Shown: positions 18,733-26,862 of the stretch, one piece after another | Layout of the letters: every line of letters begins with the position of its first letter | Numbering within the stretch: position 1 is the stretch's first letter | Assembly (NCBI GenBank): GCA_023511295.1 | Contig: JAIMBT010000023.1 | Location: 1-64,000 of the forward strand | Reading direction: 5' to 3' | DNA: 64,000 nt | DNA from: Alicyclobacillus sp. | Lineage (GTDB): Bacteria; Bacillota; Bacilli; Alicyclobacillales; Alicyclobacillaceae | Position numbers and translations under genes: made by a program | The notes under the pieces: generated by a model | Database searches by the model: none | The model's input: the letters and a program-made list of their open reading frames with translations, nothing else | What the model was told of the DNA's origin: nothing

Positions 18733-20022
18733 TTAGCCTTCCATCACACTGATGGCAGATTTGATGTTCTGCACAAACTGTTTTGCGCCGGCCTCAGGAC
18801 TCAACTTCCCATTGATAATGGAAAGGATAATGTCCTGTGCGCTGTACACGGCGTTCATCTGAGCGATGTTCGGAGACGGAACAGCCGTATTCAACTGATC
18901 CACAAACCCTTTCGCAATCGGGTCGCTCGTGATTGCGGAGTTGGTTTGCAGGCTCGTCAACGCCGGCAGATCAGTATCCGCCTTAAAGTACTGCAGTTCT
19001 GCAGAAGCATTCGTCAAATACTGTGCCAACGACTGCGCCGCATCCATGTACTTCGTCTTGGCACTGACAATGGCCGTAAGGTTGCTGATAAGCGGAGTGC
19101 CGGGTTTGCCGTTCGGAAGGGTCGGAATGGGGGCCACACCGACGTCGATGCCTGCCTTCTGAGCTGCAGCCACATCCCACGGACCACTGATGAACATGCC
19201 GACCTTGCCCGAATCGAACCGACTGGTGGCGATGCTCTGGTTTACACTCGGATTCATCCAATGGTACTTTGCGTCCATGTCGTGCAACAGGGAGAACCCG
19301 GCGATGGCTCCCTGGTTGTCCAGGCCGATGTCGTTGGGATCTAGCGTGCCATTGTTGTCCTTGAAGATGTATCCTCCCATACCGCCAATAAACACGTAGT
19401 CGTAGTAAAACTGCTCCTGGGCCATGGCAAATCCGTACTTGTTCGCATCTTGGACAAAATCATTCCAGGTCTTCGGAGGTGTCGGAATCTCCTTCTTGTT
19501 GTACATCAGCGCGACACTCTGAGCCGCCACGGGGTACGCGTAGTACTTCCCGGCAATTTTCACACCTTCGGCAACGGACGCCGGGTAATCGGACGGGTTC
19601 ATCAAGGTAGCTGGCGCCAGCAATCCCTCCTGGTAGAACACCCCGAGGTTGTCCGACGGCATGGCAATCGCAACGTCAGGCCCCGTTCCGGCGCGGACCA
19701 TCTGCGCCCAGTTCGAGAACTTCGCATTTCCGGTGGCCGTGTTCTGCTGCACGACCACCGTATCCCCGTGCTCCTTCCCCCACTGTGCCGCAAGCTGCTT
19801 GATGACCGTCATCTCTTGCGGCTGCCAATAAGACAGAACATGGAGCGTGATCCCCTGTGGAATGTCCGACGTCCCGGTCGCAGTTTGGTTACTGTTGTTG
19901 CTGCTCCCATTGGACGTCCCGTTCGACGATCCGGTGGATGCTCCACAGCCGGCCAACACACCCAATCCCGCAACGGACACGATTCCAAGCGTGAGCAACT
20001 TCATCGACTTTTTGACACCCAT
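18733..20022 (-). CDS. ganO: Extracellular solute-binding lipoprotein (galacto-oligosaccharide uptake)
   Basis: 429 residues. A lipoprotein signal with the lipobox LAGC places the lipidated cysteine at residue 26, followed by a Ser/Asn/Gly-rich linker. The rest is a CUT1-type maltose-binding-protein fold (TLHVLSYWQPQEMTVI near the start, GKVGMFISGPWDV in the middle). AAGGGG lies before the ATG. It is the first gene of the operon with two permeases, GH42 and GH53, and so should bring galacto-oligosaccharides to the importer. No ATPase gene is present, so a shared MsmX-like ATPase is expected elsewhere. Confidence 0.88.
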   Translation of the reverse strand: MGVKKSMKLLTLGIVSVAGLGVLAGCGASTGSSNGTSNGSSNNSNQTATGTSDIPQGITLHVLSYWQPQEMTVIKQLAAQWGKEHGDTVVVQQNTATGNAKFSNWAQMVRAGTGPDVAIAMPSDNLGVFYQEGLLAPATLMNPSDYPASVAEGVKIAGKYYAYPVAAQSVALMYNKKEIPTPPKTWNDFVQDANKYGFAMAQEQFYYDYVFIGGMGGYIFKDNNGTLDPNDIGLDNQGAIAGFSLLHDMDAKYHWMNPSVNQSIATSRFDSGKVGMFISGPWDVAAAQKAGIDVGVAPIPTLPNGKPGTPLISNLTAIVSAKTKYMDAAQSLAQYLTNASAELQYFKADTDLPALTSLQTNSAITSDPIAKGFVDQLNTAVPSPNIAQMNAVYSAQDIILSIINGKLSPEAGAKQFVQNIKSAISVMEG

Positions 20023-20194
20023 GCTTGACGACCCCTTTTCTACATTTGTGTCTTCCTACGGTTCCGCGCCGCATTCGGCGGGGCCCGAAACCGGTCCCGA
20101 CCTCCAGAATTCTCCTCTTGCGTGTGCGGCAATCAGCCTTGCCAACTCCTGAAACCAGCTCGACTCACTCGCCCACCTCTGCAACCCACTCCGA

Positions 20195-20212
20195 TGTGAA
20201 ATCGAAACCACA
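20195..20212. promoter_or_regulatory. gan motif copy 3
   Basis: TGTGAAATCGAAACCACA on the plus strand. It has TGTG and CACA ends around a TCGA centre, so it is partly palindromic. It lies in the leader of the transporter operon, 173 bases before the binding-protein start, and 141 bases from copy 4. Confidence 0.6.
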
Positions 20213-20335
20213 CCGGACGAATGGCTCTCCGACTACCCAAGCCGGTTCCATGACCGCAGGGCACATCGCTCCCGGAGGCCGCTGCATCCCTCTGCCACTT
20301 TCGCAGAAGATGCCTCGAGCAGGCTGGAAGGGGTT

Positions 20336-20353
20336 TGTGAAATCGAAGCCACA
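20336..20353. promoter_or_regulatory. gan motif copy 4
   Basis: TGTGAAATCGAAGCCACA on the plus strand, differing from copy 3 at one base. It lies about 70 bases downstream of the predicted transcription start of the transporter operon. Confidence 0.6.
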
Positions 20354-20418
20354 TCAGAAGAAACGCGATTTGCTTATCACACGGTACAAAACTACTTCCG
20401 ACCGCTGGCCGATACCAT

Positions 20419-20433
20419 ATGTAAGCGTTTTAA
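20419..20433. promoter_or_regulatory. Catabolite-responsive element (cre-like)
   Basis: ATGTAAGCGTTTTAA fits the Bacillota cre consensus WTGNAANCGNWNNCW at all but one position. It abuts the predicted -10 box of the transporter operon, so CcpA binding there would block initiation. The match is by eye. Confidence 0.5.
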
Positions 20434-20461
20434 TGATAGGCCTCCGAGAAATCCGTGTCAA
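20433..20461 (-). promoter_or_regulatory. Probable sigma-A promoter of the gan transporter operon
   Basis: On the minus strand TTGACA (20456-20461) and TATCAT (20433-20438) are 17 bases apart. The -35 box overlaps the stop codon of the upstream LacI gene. The 435-base gap 20023-20457 contains this promoter, the cre box and two gan motifs. I see no credible gene in it; open frames there lack ribosome sites and family matches. Confidence 0.65.
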
Positions 20462-21543
20462 GCGCCCCGCATCTTTTCTGTTCGGTCCATGGCGTCCACA
20501 CCCGCACTGGCATGCGACGCTTGGGTGAGCTGGGTCCCCGTTGCGCTTGGCCCGGTGGACTCCCGTTCGACGTACGATGTGCGCACCTCTATCGTGGAGC
20601 TCGTGACCTCGTCTCCGCAAATGGTCCCTAGCAACAGCTCCATGAGTCTGGTTCCAATCTGACGCTTTGGAACTCGGGCCGTCGAAAGCGCAGGTGTGAC
20701 CAACCGCGCCATTTCGATGTCGTCAACACCGACGACGCTTACGTCCTCCGGAATGCGTACGCCGGCTTGTTGCAGCGCTCGCATGGCGCCGATGGCCAAA
20801 AGGTCATTCGAAGCTGCCACCGCCGTGAAGGGTATTCTTTGTTGCAGCACGGTGGTCATCCGCTTATATCCCACCGACAGCGTATCGTCAAAGTCAGCAA
20901 TGAATTGAAGGTACTCGGGTAAAACCTTCAGCCCGTGTTCCCTCATCGCGTCCATATATCCGAGGTAACGCGGATTGTCCGTTTCGACGGCAAACTCGTA
21001 GCCGAGGAAGAGTATCCCGCGATGTCCCTGCTCAATGAGTTTCGTGACGTTGGTGTACATCGTCTCACGTAGATTTACGTAGACATGAGGCACAGAAAAT
21101 GGATGGCCGCGGTCGTCGTAGACCACCGTTGGCAGAACTTCGCCAATCTCCGCGATGTTGTATACTTTCTCCACCTCGAACGGAGACAGAAAGATGATGC
21201 CGTCATAGAACCCGCCGAGGATCACTTTGAGGTACTCCTCTTTCTTCGCAATCCGGTGAAAGAGGGAAAACGTGTAGCCCCGGGCAAGGCCGGCTTCCTG
21301 AATACCCAGCAGAATCTCGTGGTAAAACGGATTGCGAATCGACGGTAGAACGCACGCAATCTGCGCAAACCGCTGTTTCCGCAAGCCGCGAGCAAGCCGG
21401 TTCGGGACATAATTCAGTTCCGCAATCGCACGCTGTACCCGGTCACGGACGTCGGGGGCAACGTAACCGCTATCATTCAGCACACGAGACACAGTTGCTG
21501 GCGACACACCAGCTAGTCGCGCAACGTCTCGGTTCGTCGCCAC
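20458..21543 (-). CDS. ganR: LacI-family transcriptional regulator (gan locus, copy 2; likely galactan-operon repressor)
   Basis: 361 residues: LacI helix-turn-helix (NRDVARLAGVSPATVSRVLN), hinge (NYVPNRLARGLR) and PBP1-type sensor domain. I chose the GTG at 21541-21543, with GGGGG about seven bases before it; the frame extends 14 codons upstream but that part precedes the usual LacI start. A gan motif spans the start codon, so the protein probably controls its own synthesis. It is directly upstream of the transporter operon, and gan motifs also precede that operon and the secreted galactanase, making it the best candidate for their regulator. The name is by analogy with Bacillus GanR. The last 30 or so residues are Thr/Ser/Ala-rich and unlike the family. 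Confidence 0.85.
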   Translation of the reverse strand: MATNRDVARLAGVSPATVSRVLNDSGYVAPDVRDRVQRAIAELNYVPNRLARGLRKQRFAQIACVLPSIRNPFYHEILLGIQEAGLARGYTFSLFHRIAKKEEYLKVILGGFYDGIIFLSPFEVEKVYNIAEIGEVLPTVVYDDRGHPFSVPHVYVNLRETMYTNVTKLIEQGHRGILFLGYEFAVETDNPRYLGYMDAMREHGLKVLPEYLQFIADFDDTLSVGYKRMTTVLQQRIPFTAVAASNDLLAIGAMRALQQAGVRIPEDVSVVGVDDIEMARLVTPALSTARVPKRQIGTRLMELLLGTICGDEVTSSTIEVRTSYVERESTGPSATGTQLTQASHASAGVDAMDRTEKMRGA

Positions 21544-21552
21544 GATTTCACC
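21535..21552. promoter_or_regulatory. gan motif copy 5, across a regulator start codon
   Basis: On the minus strand this reads GGTGAAATCGTGGCGACG, matching the core TGAAATCGTGGC of copies 1 and 2. It includes the GTG start codon of the LacI gene. Part of the likeness could be forced by coding sequence, but the first six bases are untranslated. Confidence 0.4.
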
Positions 21553-21594
21553 CCCGCACCTCAGATGCATTCCAAGAATGCTCAACTATCTTAC

Positions 21595-21624
21595 ATTCTA
21601 TGGAGACCACTTGCCCATCGTCAA
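21595..21624 (-). promoter_or_regulatory. Probable promoter of the second LacI gene
   Basis: On the minus strand TTGACG (21619-21624) and TAGAAT (21595-21600) are 18 bases apart, placing the start of transcription about 40 bases before the GTG start codon. Confidence 0.5.
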
Positions 21625-21678
21625 ACAGGGGATTTTGCGCAAACTAACCATTCAATGGACGAACATCCCCAGTCGGCC

Positions 21679-22419
21679 TCACCCCACCGCCACGCCGCCC
21701 AGTGCAAACCGGACCGCCGCCGCCGCCAGGATGTCCGTCGAGCTGAACACCTGGCACCGGGTGGACAAACCCTGCCGCGACCATTCGTCCGGGAACAAGA
21801 CCGGCAGTTCGGTGCAACCAAGCAGGAGTGCGTCCACGTCTTGCGCCCAAGCACGGGCCGCGACAGCGGCGATGCGGGTGTGGAGGGCGGCGAGCGGATT
21901 TGCCGCTCGCGCGTTTCCACCCGACGCCGCCTTCACCGCGTGAATCACCGCCATCACCTCGGCCTGCGACGCCTCGTCCGGGTAGGCGGCGGTCATGCCG
22001 CGCCGGGCAAACGCCTGCTCGTACACCGCGAAGGTCCGCGTCGGCGTGGTGCCGAGCACGCCGACGCGCCGGCAGCCGCTCGCCGCAACCACCTCCGCAA
22101 CCTCCTCAATCAGCGACAGGATGGGCACCGGCACCTGCTCGGCGAGCTGCGGTTGATAAATGCTCGTGGTTGTGGACGGCAGGGCGATGGCGTCCGCTCC
22201 GGCTTGGACCAGCCGCTGACACACCGCCACCAGTTGCGGCAGCGGCGACTCGCCCCGGCCAGACAGGTGGTCGATGCGGCTTGGCACAGTGGGATCTGAC
22301 ACCAACACCACCGGAATGTGTTCCTCGTCCCGCCCAGCCGGCGTCAGTTCGACCAGCCGACGATAAAAGTGCGCGCCTGCGAGGGGGCCGAGCCCCCCGA
22401 TGATACCCATCGTCTTCAT
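21679..22419 (-). CDS. Aspartate/glutamate racemase-family protein with Ser in place of the first catalytic Cys
   Basis: 246 residues. The fold is that of PLP-independent Asp/Glu racemases (MGIIGGLGPLAG at the N-terminus). These enzymes normally use two cysteines, in PCNT-like and GCTE motifs. Here the second is present (C202 in LLGCTELP) but the first position is serine (S82 in ALPSTTTSIY). Relatives with Thr at this position are known to act in one direction or on other substrates, so this may not be a true aspartate racemase. The ATG at 22417-22419 has GGAGG about nine bases upstream. It lies 57 bases after the D-cysteine desulfhydrase-family gene and probably shares its transcript. Confidence 0.78.
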   Translation of the reverse strand: MKTMGIIGGLGPLAGAHFYRRLVELTPAGRDEEHIPVVLVSDPTVPSRIDHLSGRGESPLPQLVAVCQRLVQAGADAIALPSTTTSIYQPQLAEQVPVPILSLIEEVAEVVAASGCRRVGVLGTTPTRTFAVYEQAFARRGMTAAYPDEASQAEVMAVIHAVKAASGGNARAANPLAALHTRIAAVAARAWAQDVDALLLGCTELPVLFPDEWSRQGLSTRCQVFSSTDILAAAAVRFALGGVAVG

Positions 22420-22476
22420 CCGCGCCGTCCTCCTCACCCTGTGCTCCACATGCCCGCCGGCGGCGAAGCGCGTGCG

Positions 22477-23514
22477 TTACGACACGTGCTCGACCTTCGT
22501 CACCTTCACCGTTTCATCGCCCAGAATCACCGGCATGTACGCGTACAGTGCGGGCGATCCGCCGGTGTGCACGAACAACACCTTGTGTTCGGGGCGGAAG
22601 AAGCCGCTCCGGCTGAGTCCAATCAGGCCGGCCATCGCCTTGCCGGTGTACACCGGATCTAGCAAAATCCCTTCCGTCTTCGCCAGCAGATGGACCGCCT
22701 CGACCATCTCTGGCGTCGGCCGGGAGTAGCCCGGGCCGACGTACTCGTCGAAGCAGCGCACCGTCTCGCGGGGCAGCCCGCCGCGGATGCCAACGTGTTC
22801 CGCCGTGCGTTGGGCGAGATCAAAAATCAGTGCCTCCTGCACCTCGCGCGGGCGGCTCACGTCGATACCCACCACCGAGATCCCGCTGTTGTTGCCGTAG
22901 AACCCGGTCACGAGACCTGCATGCGTGCCGCCGCTCCCGCTCGCACAGACCACGTAGTCGAAGGTGAGGCCGAGGTCGAACATCTGCCCGAGAATCTCCT
23001 CCGCGCACGCGACGTATCCGGTCGTGCCAATCTCGTTTGATCCGCCCCCAGGGATGATGTAGGGCCGCCGTCCTTCGGCCTCGGCCTGCTCGGCGACGGC
23101 CTGCATCTCCGCCATCATGTCTGAGCCGCCCGGCACGACGGTGAACGACTCGACGCCGAGCAGGCGAAAGAGGAAGTTGTTGCCGCTCGCATCGACGTCG
23201 TAGCTGTCCTTGACCCGCTCTTCCAGCACCAGCCGGCAGGCGAGTCCTTCCTTCACCGCTGCGCCGGCCGTCAGTCGGCAGTGGTTGGATTGGACCGCAC
23301 CGCAGGTGATGATGGTATCCGCCCCCTGCGCCAGCGCGTCTGCCATGAGAAATTCCAGCTTGCGGGTCTTGTTCCCGCCAGCGGTGAGACCCAGGAGGTC
23401 ATCGCGTTTGATGTAGATGGTGGGCCCGCCGACAGCTTCGGAAAACCGCGGCACGGCTTCGATGGGCGTTGCTCCCTGCGTGTACCGACGACGCGGAAAC
23501 TTTGCGAGATTCAT
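22477..23514 (-). CDS. PLP-dependent D-cysteine desulfhydrase / ACC deaminase family enzyme
   Basis: 345 residues. The family splits D-cysteine to pyruvate, sulfide and ammonia, or deaminates 1-aminocyclopropane-1-carboxylate. The PLP-binding lysine is K49 in AGGNKTRKLE, followed by CGAVQSNHCRLTAG, a segment shared by the family. ASGSGGTHAGL binds the cofactor phosphate. DcyD-type enzymes are about 330 residues, so length fits. The ATG at 23512-23514 has GAGGGGGT upstream; the open frame upstream is unsupported. It is followed by the racemase-family gene. Sequence alone does not decide between D-cysteine and other substrates. Confidence 0.85.
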   Translation of the reverse strand: MNLAKFPRRRYTQGATPIEAVPRFSEAVGGPTIYIKRDDLLGLTAGGNKTRKLEFLMADALAQGADTIITCGAVQSNHCRLTAGAAVKEGLACRLVLEERVKDSYDVDASGNNFLFRLLGVESFTVVPGGSDMMAEMQAVAEQAEAEGRRPYIIPGGGSNEIGTTGYVACAEEILGQMFDLGLTFDYVVCASGSGGTHAGLVTGFYGNNSGISVVGIDVSRPREVQEALIFDLAQRTAEHVGIRGGLPRETVRCFDEYVGPGYSRPTPEMVEAVHLLAKTEGILLDPVYTGKAMAGLIGLSRSGFFRPEHKVLFVHTGGSPALYAYMPVILGDETVKVTKVEHVS

Positions 23515-23676
23515 GACGCATACCCCCTCGTTCCGGTGGGAAGGAAACGATATCAGTTCAACCGAAGTGTATGCCAATCATAGAAATGCGTAAAGCGAAT
23601 CGTTGTCATCGCGTGCATGCGCGAGTCCCCTCCCTCTGACCACGCGAGGACGGCGGTTGCAAACGTTCCGTGCCGG

Positions 23677-25020
23677 TTAGTTTCCCATCGACTGCAGGTC
23701 GTGGTCCACCTGTCCCGCAACTTGTTGCATGGTGGACGACACAGGCTTCCCTTCATCGAAGATGGCTTGCAACCCCTGTTGAACATCCTGGACCACCGTT
23801 AAGTAGTCCGGCGAAGCCGGCGGGCTCACCTGGTATTTCAATTCGGACAGCGCTACTTGGTACTGCGGGTTTTTCTTCAGAAACGCTTGATAGCTCGCCA
23901 GGTTCACCGTCGCCGTCTGCGTCGGGAGATAGCCGGTCATCATGGACCATGTTGCGTCCTGGGCGGGAGAGGTCCACCACTGCATAAACGTCCACGCTGC
24001 CTTTTGTTGTTGCTCTGGAATTCCGCTCATCATGGCGATGTCGCCCCCACCCGGCGGTACCTCCAGTTTGTGGCCTTGGTAGGTCGGCAGAATGGCGGTG
24101 CCCCACTGGAACTTGTGGTTGATTTCCGAAGCAATCTCGCCCGCTGATCCAATGGAATCAATGTCCATCGCCACTTTCCCGTGCGCAAAGTCCGATATCA
24201 TCAAATCCCAGTAGTTCGGCCCGGACTCAACCATCGCGTCGCCAGATTGCACCAGCTTCGACTCCGCTTCCAAAATGCCGACGGCGTTGGCCTGGCCAAA
24301 GGTCGCGGATTGTCCATCTGAGGAGAGAATGGTGCCCCCGCTCGACATCACTTCGTACTCCCACGGCCACCAATCGACAAGCGGTTCAAAGCCATACACC
24401 TTGTTATCTCCACTGCCGCGCGTCAGTTTGGCGGCATCCTGCGTCAACTGCCCCCAGGTGGCAGGCGGAGATGAAATTCCCGCACTCGCAAACAGAGCCT
24501 TGTTGTAATAGAAGACCGGGACGCTGCGGTTGAACGGGAGCCCATAGGAGTGCCCATGGAATTGCGTCGATGCGAGCATCCCTTGCAAGAAGTTGGTGGG
24601 CCTGTCCGATGCACTTTGGTTCATCAACGACGTGATGTCGGCCAGCTTCCCGGAACTTGCAAACAGCGGCATGGAGTGAACTTCGATTTGCGCGATGTCG
24701 GGCGGGTCTCCCGCTTTCAGCGCCGCGAGCAGCTTCTGTTGCTCGGCACCGCCGCCCGAATAGCTACCTTGATAGGTTGCAACGACGTGAATCCCCGGGT
24801 GTGTACGGTTGAACTGTTGCACCATCTGTTGAATTTGTTGACTCAGTTGGCCGCCAATCCCGTACCAGAAGGTGACCGTCACCGGTTTGTTGGACCCCGG
24901 GTCTGTGTTCCCGGTCGCCTGCGATTGGGTGCTCGGCGGTGCCGAGGACGCCCCGCACCCCGCCAACAGTGCCGACAGCAAGGTGCCAACCGATATAGAG
25001 ACCATCATGCCACGATTCAT
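23677..25020 (-). CDS. Extracellular solute-binding lipoprotein, second sugar ABC transporter
   Basis: 447 residues. The lipobox LLAGC puts the lipidated cysteine at residue 22. A CUT1 binding-protein fold follows (VTFWYGIGGQLSQQIQQM; VPPGGGDIAMMSG). It resembles the glycerol-phosphate/UgpB branch. The ATG at 25018-25020 follows GGGGTGG; ten upstream in-frame codons would place extra residues ahead of the signal. It lies 54 bases after the MalG-type permease. The substrate is not evident from neighbours. Confidence 0.85.
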   Translation of the reverse strand: MNRGMMVSISVGTLLSALLAGCGASSAPPSTQSQATGNTDPGSNKPVTVTFWYGIGGQLSQQIQQMVQQFNRTHPGIHVVATYQGSYSGGGAEQQKLLAALKAGDPPDIAQIEVHSMPLFASSGKLADITSLMNQSASDRPTNFLQGMLASTQFHGHSYGLPFNRSVPVFYYNKALFASAGISSPPATWGQLTQDAAKLTRGSGDNKVYGFEPLVDWWPWEYEVMSSGGTILSSDGQSATFGQANAVGILEAESKLVQSGDAMVESGPNYWDLMISDFAHGKVAMDIDSIGSAGEIASEINHKFQWGTAILPTYQGHKLEVPPGGGDIAMMSGIPEQQQKAAWTFMQWWTSPAQDATWSMMTGYLPTQTATVNLASYQAFLKKNPQYQVALSELKYQVSPPASPDYLTVVQDVQQGLQAIFDEGKPVSSTMQQVAGQVDHDLQSMGN

Positions 25021-25074
25021 TTTATCCACCCCCGTATCATTCCAGCTCATCTATGTGAACGGTGAACGGATCGT

Positions 25075-25911
25075 TCACCCCTTGTTGGAAACGCTCGCAA
25101 CGCCCTGAACGAAGTATCGTTGTCCCAACAAAAACAGCACAATCACCGGGAGGACCGAGAAGACATCGGCCGCCATCATGAGGTTCCACTGCAGCCCTTG
25201 GCCCGCGTCCTGGCTTAAAAAATAGGAGAGCGCAACCGGAATCACGCGCATGCTGGTGGAATTGGTGGCAATCAGCGGCCAGAACAGCGCGTTATAGTGG
25301 TAGACAAAGTTCAGCAACAGAAGCGTCGTCAGCGCTGGCTTCGCGTTCGGCAAGACGATTTTCCAAAGGATGTAGAACTCGTTCGCACCGTCCACCCTTG
25401 CGGCGCGGACCATTTCTTGTGGAATGGCGGTAAACGCCTGCCTCAAAAGGAACACACCAAAGGCGGAACCCACAAAGGGCAAGACGAGCGCCCCATAGGT
25501 GTTGATAAGGTGGACCACACTCAGCATGTTGTAGATGGGAATGAACGTTGCCTGCATCGGCACCATCATGCCAATCAGCATCACGAAGAACACCACTTGT
25601 TTGAAGCGATACTGCACGAACACCAGGGAATAGGCCGCCAAGGCCGACGTCACCAACTGGCACGCGACGATGGCCGCGTTCGAGGCGAAACTGTTGAAGA
25701 AGAAGAGCGCGAACGGCTCCGCGCGCCATGCTTGGGCAAAATTGGACCACTCCAGCCGCGGCGGTAGAAACTGTAGCGACGGCCCGAAGATCTCCCCATT
25801 TGTTGAAACCGCACTGCGAAGCATCCAGTAGAGCGGAATCAGACACAGCCCACAAGCCACCATCAGAATGAGATGACCCGCCATCCGACGCACTCGTCCG
25901 CGTTGCATCAT
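25075..25911 (-). CDS. Sugar ABC transporter permease, MalG/UgpE type
   Basis: 278 residues with six membrane helices. The coupling loop reads QEMVRAARVDGANEFYILW, typical of CUT1 permeases. Its start overlaps the end of the MalF-type gene by four bases (translational coupling). The order permease-permease-binding protein differs from the gan operon, so the two transporters are not a simple recent duplication. Confidence 0.87.
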   Translation of the reverse strand: MMQRGRVRRMAGHLILMVACGLCLIPLYWMLRSAVSTNGEIFGPSLQFLPPRLEWSNFAQAWRAEPFALFFFNSFASNAAIVACQLVTSALAAYSLVFVQYRFKQVVFFVMLIGMMVPMQATFIPIYNMLSVVHLINTYGALVLPFVGSAFGVFLLRQAFTAIPQEMVRAARVDGANEFYILWKIVLPNAKPALTTLLLLNFVYHYNALFWPLIATNSTSMRVIPVALSYFLSQDAGQGLQWNLMMAADVFSVLPVIVLFLLGQRYFVQGVASVSNKG

Positions 25912-26810
25912 GGTTCATCCACCACCCATCGCCGGCCAATCGCCATCTGCAGAAGGGACAGCAGGGCCAAAATCACCAGCAGGACGACAGATGCCGCAGC
26001 TGCGGGTCCGACATCGGCCATTTGAAACCCTTTGCTGAAGAGGTAGTACGTGAGTGTCGAGGTGGCGTTGTCCGGCCCTCCATCCGTCATCACGTACACT
26101 TGATCGAACGTCTGAAACGACTGAATCAGACACACGACGATGGCGAAGAACACATTCGGCGAGATGGACGGCAGCGTCACGTGCCAGAGGGTCCGCCAGC
26201 GGCTACCGCCATCGACGCGGCAGGAATCCATCAGCGCTTCTGGGACATTCTGCAGGCCGGCCAAGAAGATCAACATGTAGTACCCCACGTATTGCCAGAC
26301 CGAAACCATCAGGACCGACCACAGTGCGTAATGGCTGGACCCGAGCCAATCAATCGGCTGTCGGCCGAATTGCTCCAGTACCCGGTTCACCAAGCCATCG
26401 TGGGTGTTCAAGAGCAGCGTGAAGACCAAGCCCGAGGCGGTGAGCGGGACCACGTACGAGCTAAACAAGATAGAACGGTAAATCACGGTGCCGCGAAGTT
26501 TCATGTTGAGCAACACGGCGAAGAAGAAGCCCAGTGGGAGCGAGAACACGAACATGCCAATCGCGAGCAGCAAACTGTTGGTCACAGACTCCCGGAACAC
26601 GGAGGAGTTCCACAAGTAAACATAGTTTTGGAAGCCCACCCGCACCGGCCGTGGGCTTAACAGATTCCACCGGTAGGTGCTCAACACGGCGACGTAAACC
26701 AGTGGGCCGATGACAAACACGGCAACGAACACAAGATACGGTGCAATCATGAGCCAGCCGAGAGATTTTTCACGCCACCGAGCGATGACCAACACCTCCC
26801 CCAAGCGCAC
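25908..26810 (-). CDS. Sugar ABC transporter permease, MalF/UgpA type
   Basis: About 300 residues with six membrane helices (LGWLMIAPYLVFVAVFVIGP opens the first). The coupling loop EALMDSCRVDGGSRWRTLW has Met-Asp-Ser for Glu-Ala-Ala. The start is uncertain: a GTG at 26808-26810 opens the frame, while GGGGGAGG lies just inside it before a possible TTG; either gives the same mature protein within a few residues. It begins 52 bases after the phosphopantetheinyl transferase gene, so read-through from the lipid cluster is possible. Confidence 0.85.
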   Translation of the reverse strand: MRLGEVLVIARWREKSLGWLMIAPYLVFVAVFVIGPLVYVAVLSTYRWNLLSPRPVRVGFQNYVYLWNSSVFRESVTNSLLLAIGMFVFSLPLGFFFAVLLNMKLRGTVIYRSILFSSYVVPLTASGLVFTLLLNTHDGLVNRVLEQFGRQPIDWLGSSHYALWSVLMVSVWQYVGYYMLIFLAGLQNVPEALMDSCRVDGGSRWRTLWHVTLPSISPNVFFAIVVCLIQSFQTFDQVYVMTDGGPDNATSTLTYYLFSKGFQMADVGPAAAASVVLLVILALLSLLQMAIGRRWVVDEP

Positions 26811-26862
26811 GCATCAGCAGCTTCACCGCGCATGCGCTTTCGACCGAATCGAATCACGAGAC

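Noticed and set aside
20025-20528. A 167-residue plus-strand frame over the gan promoter
   Set aside because: No ribosome site or family match, and it overlaps regulatory sites and the end of the LacI gene.
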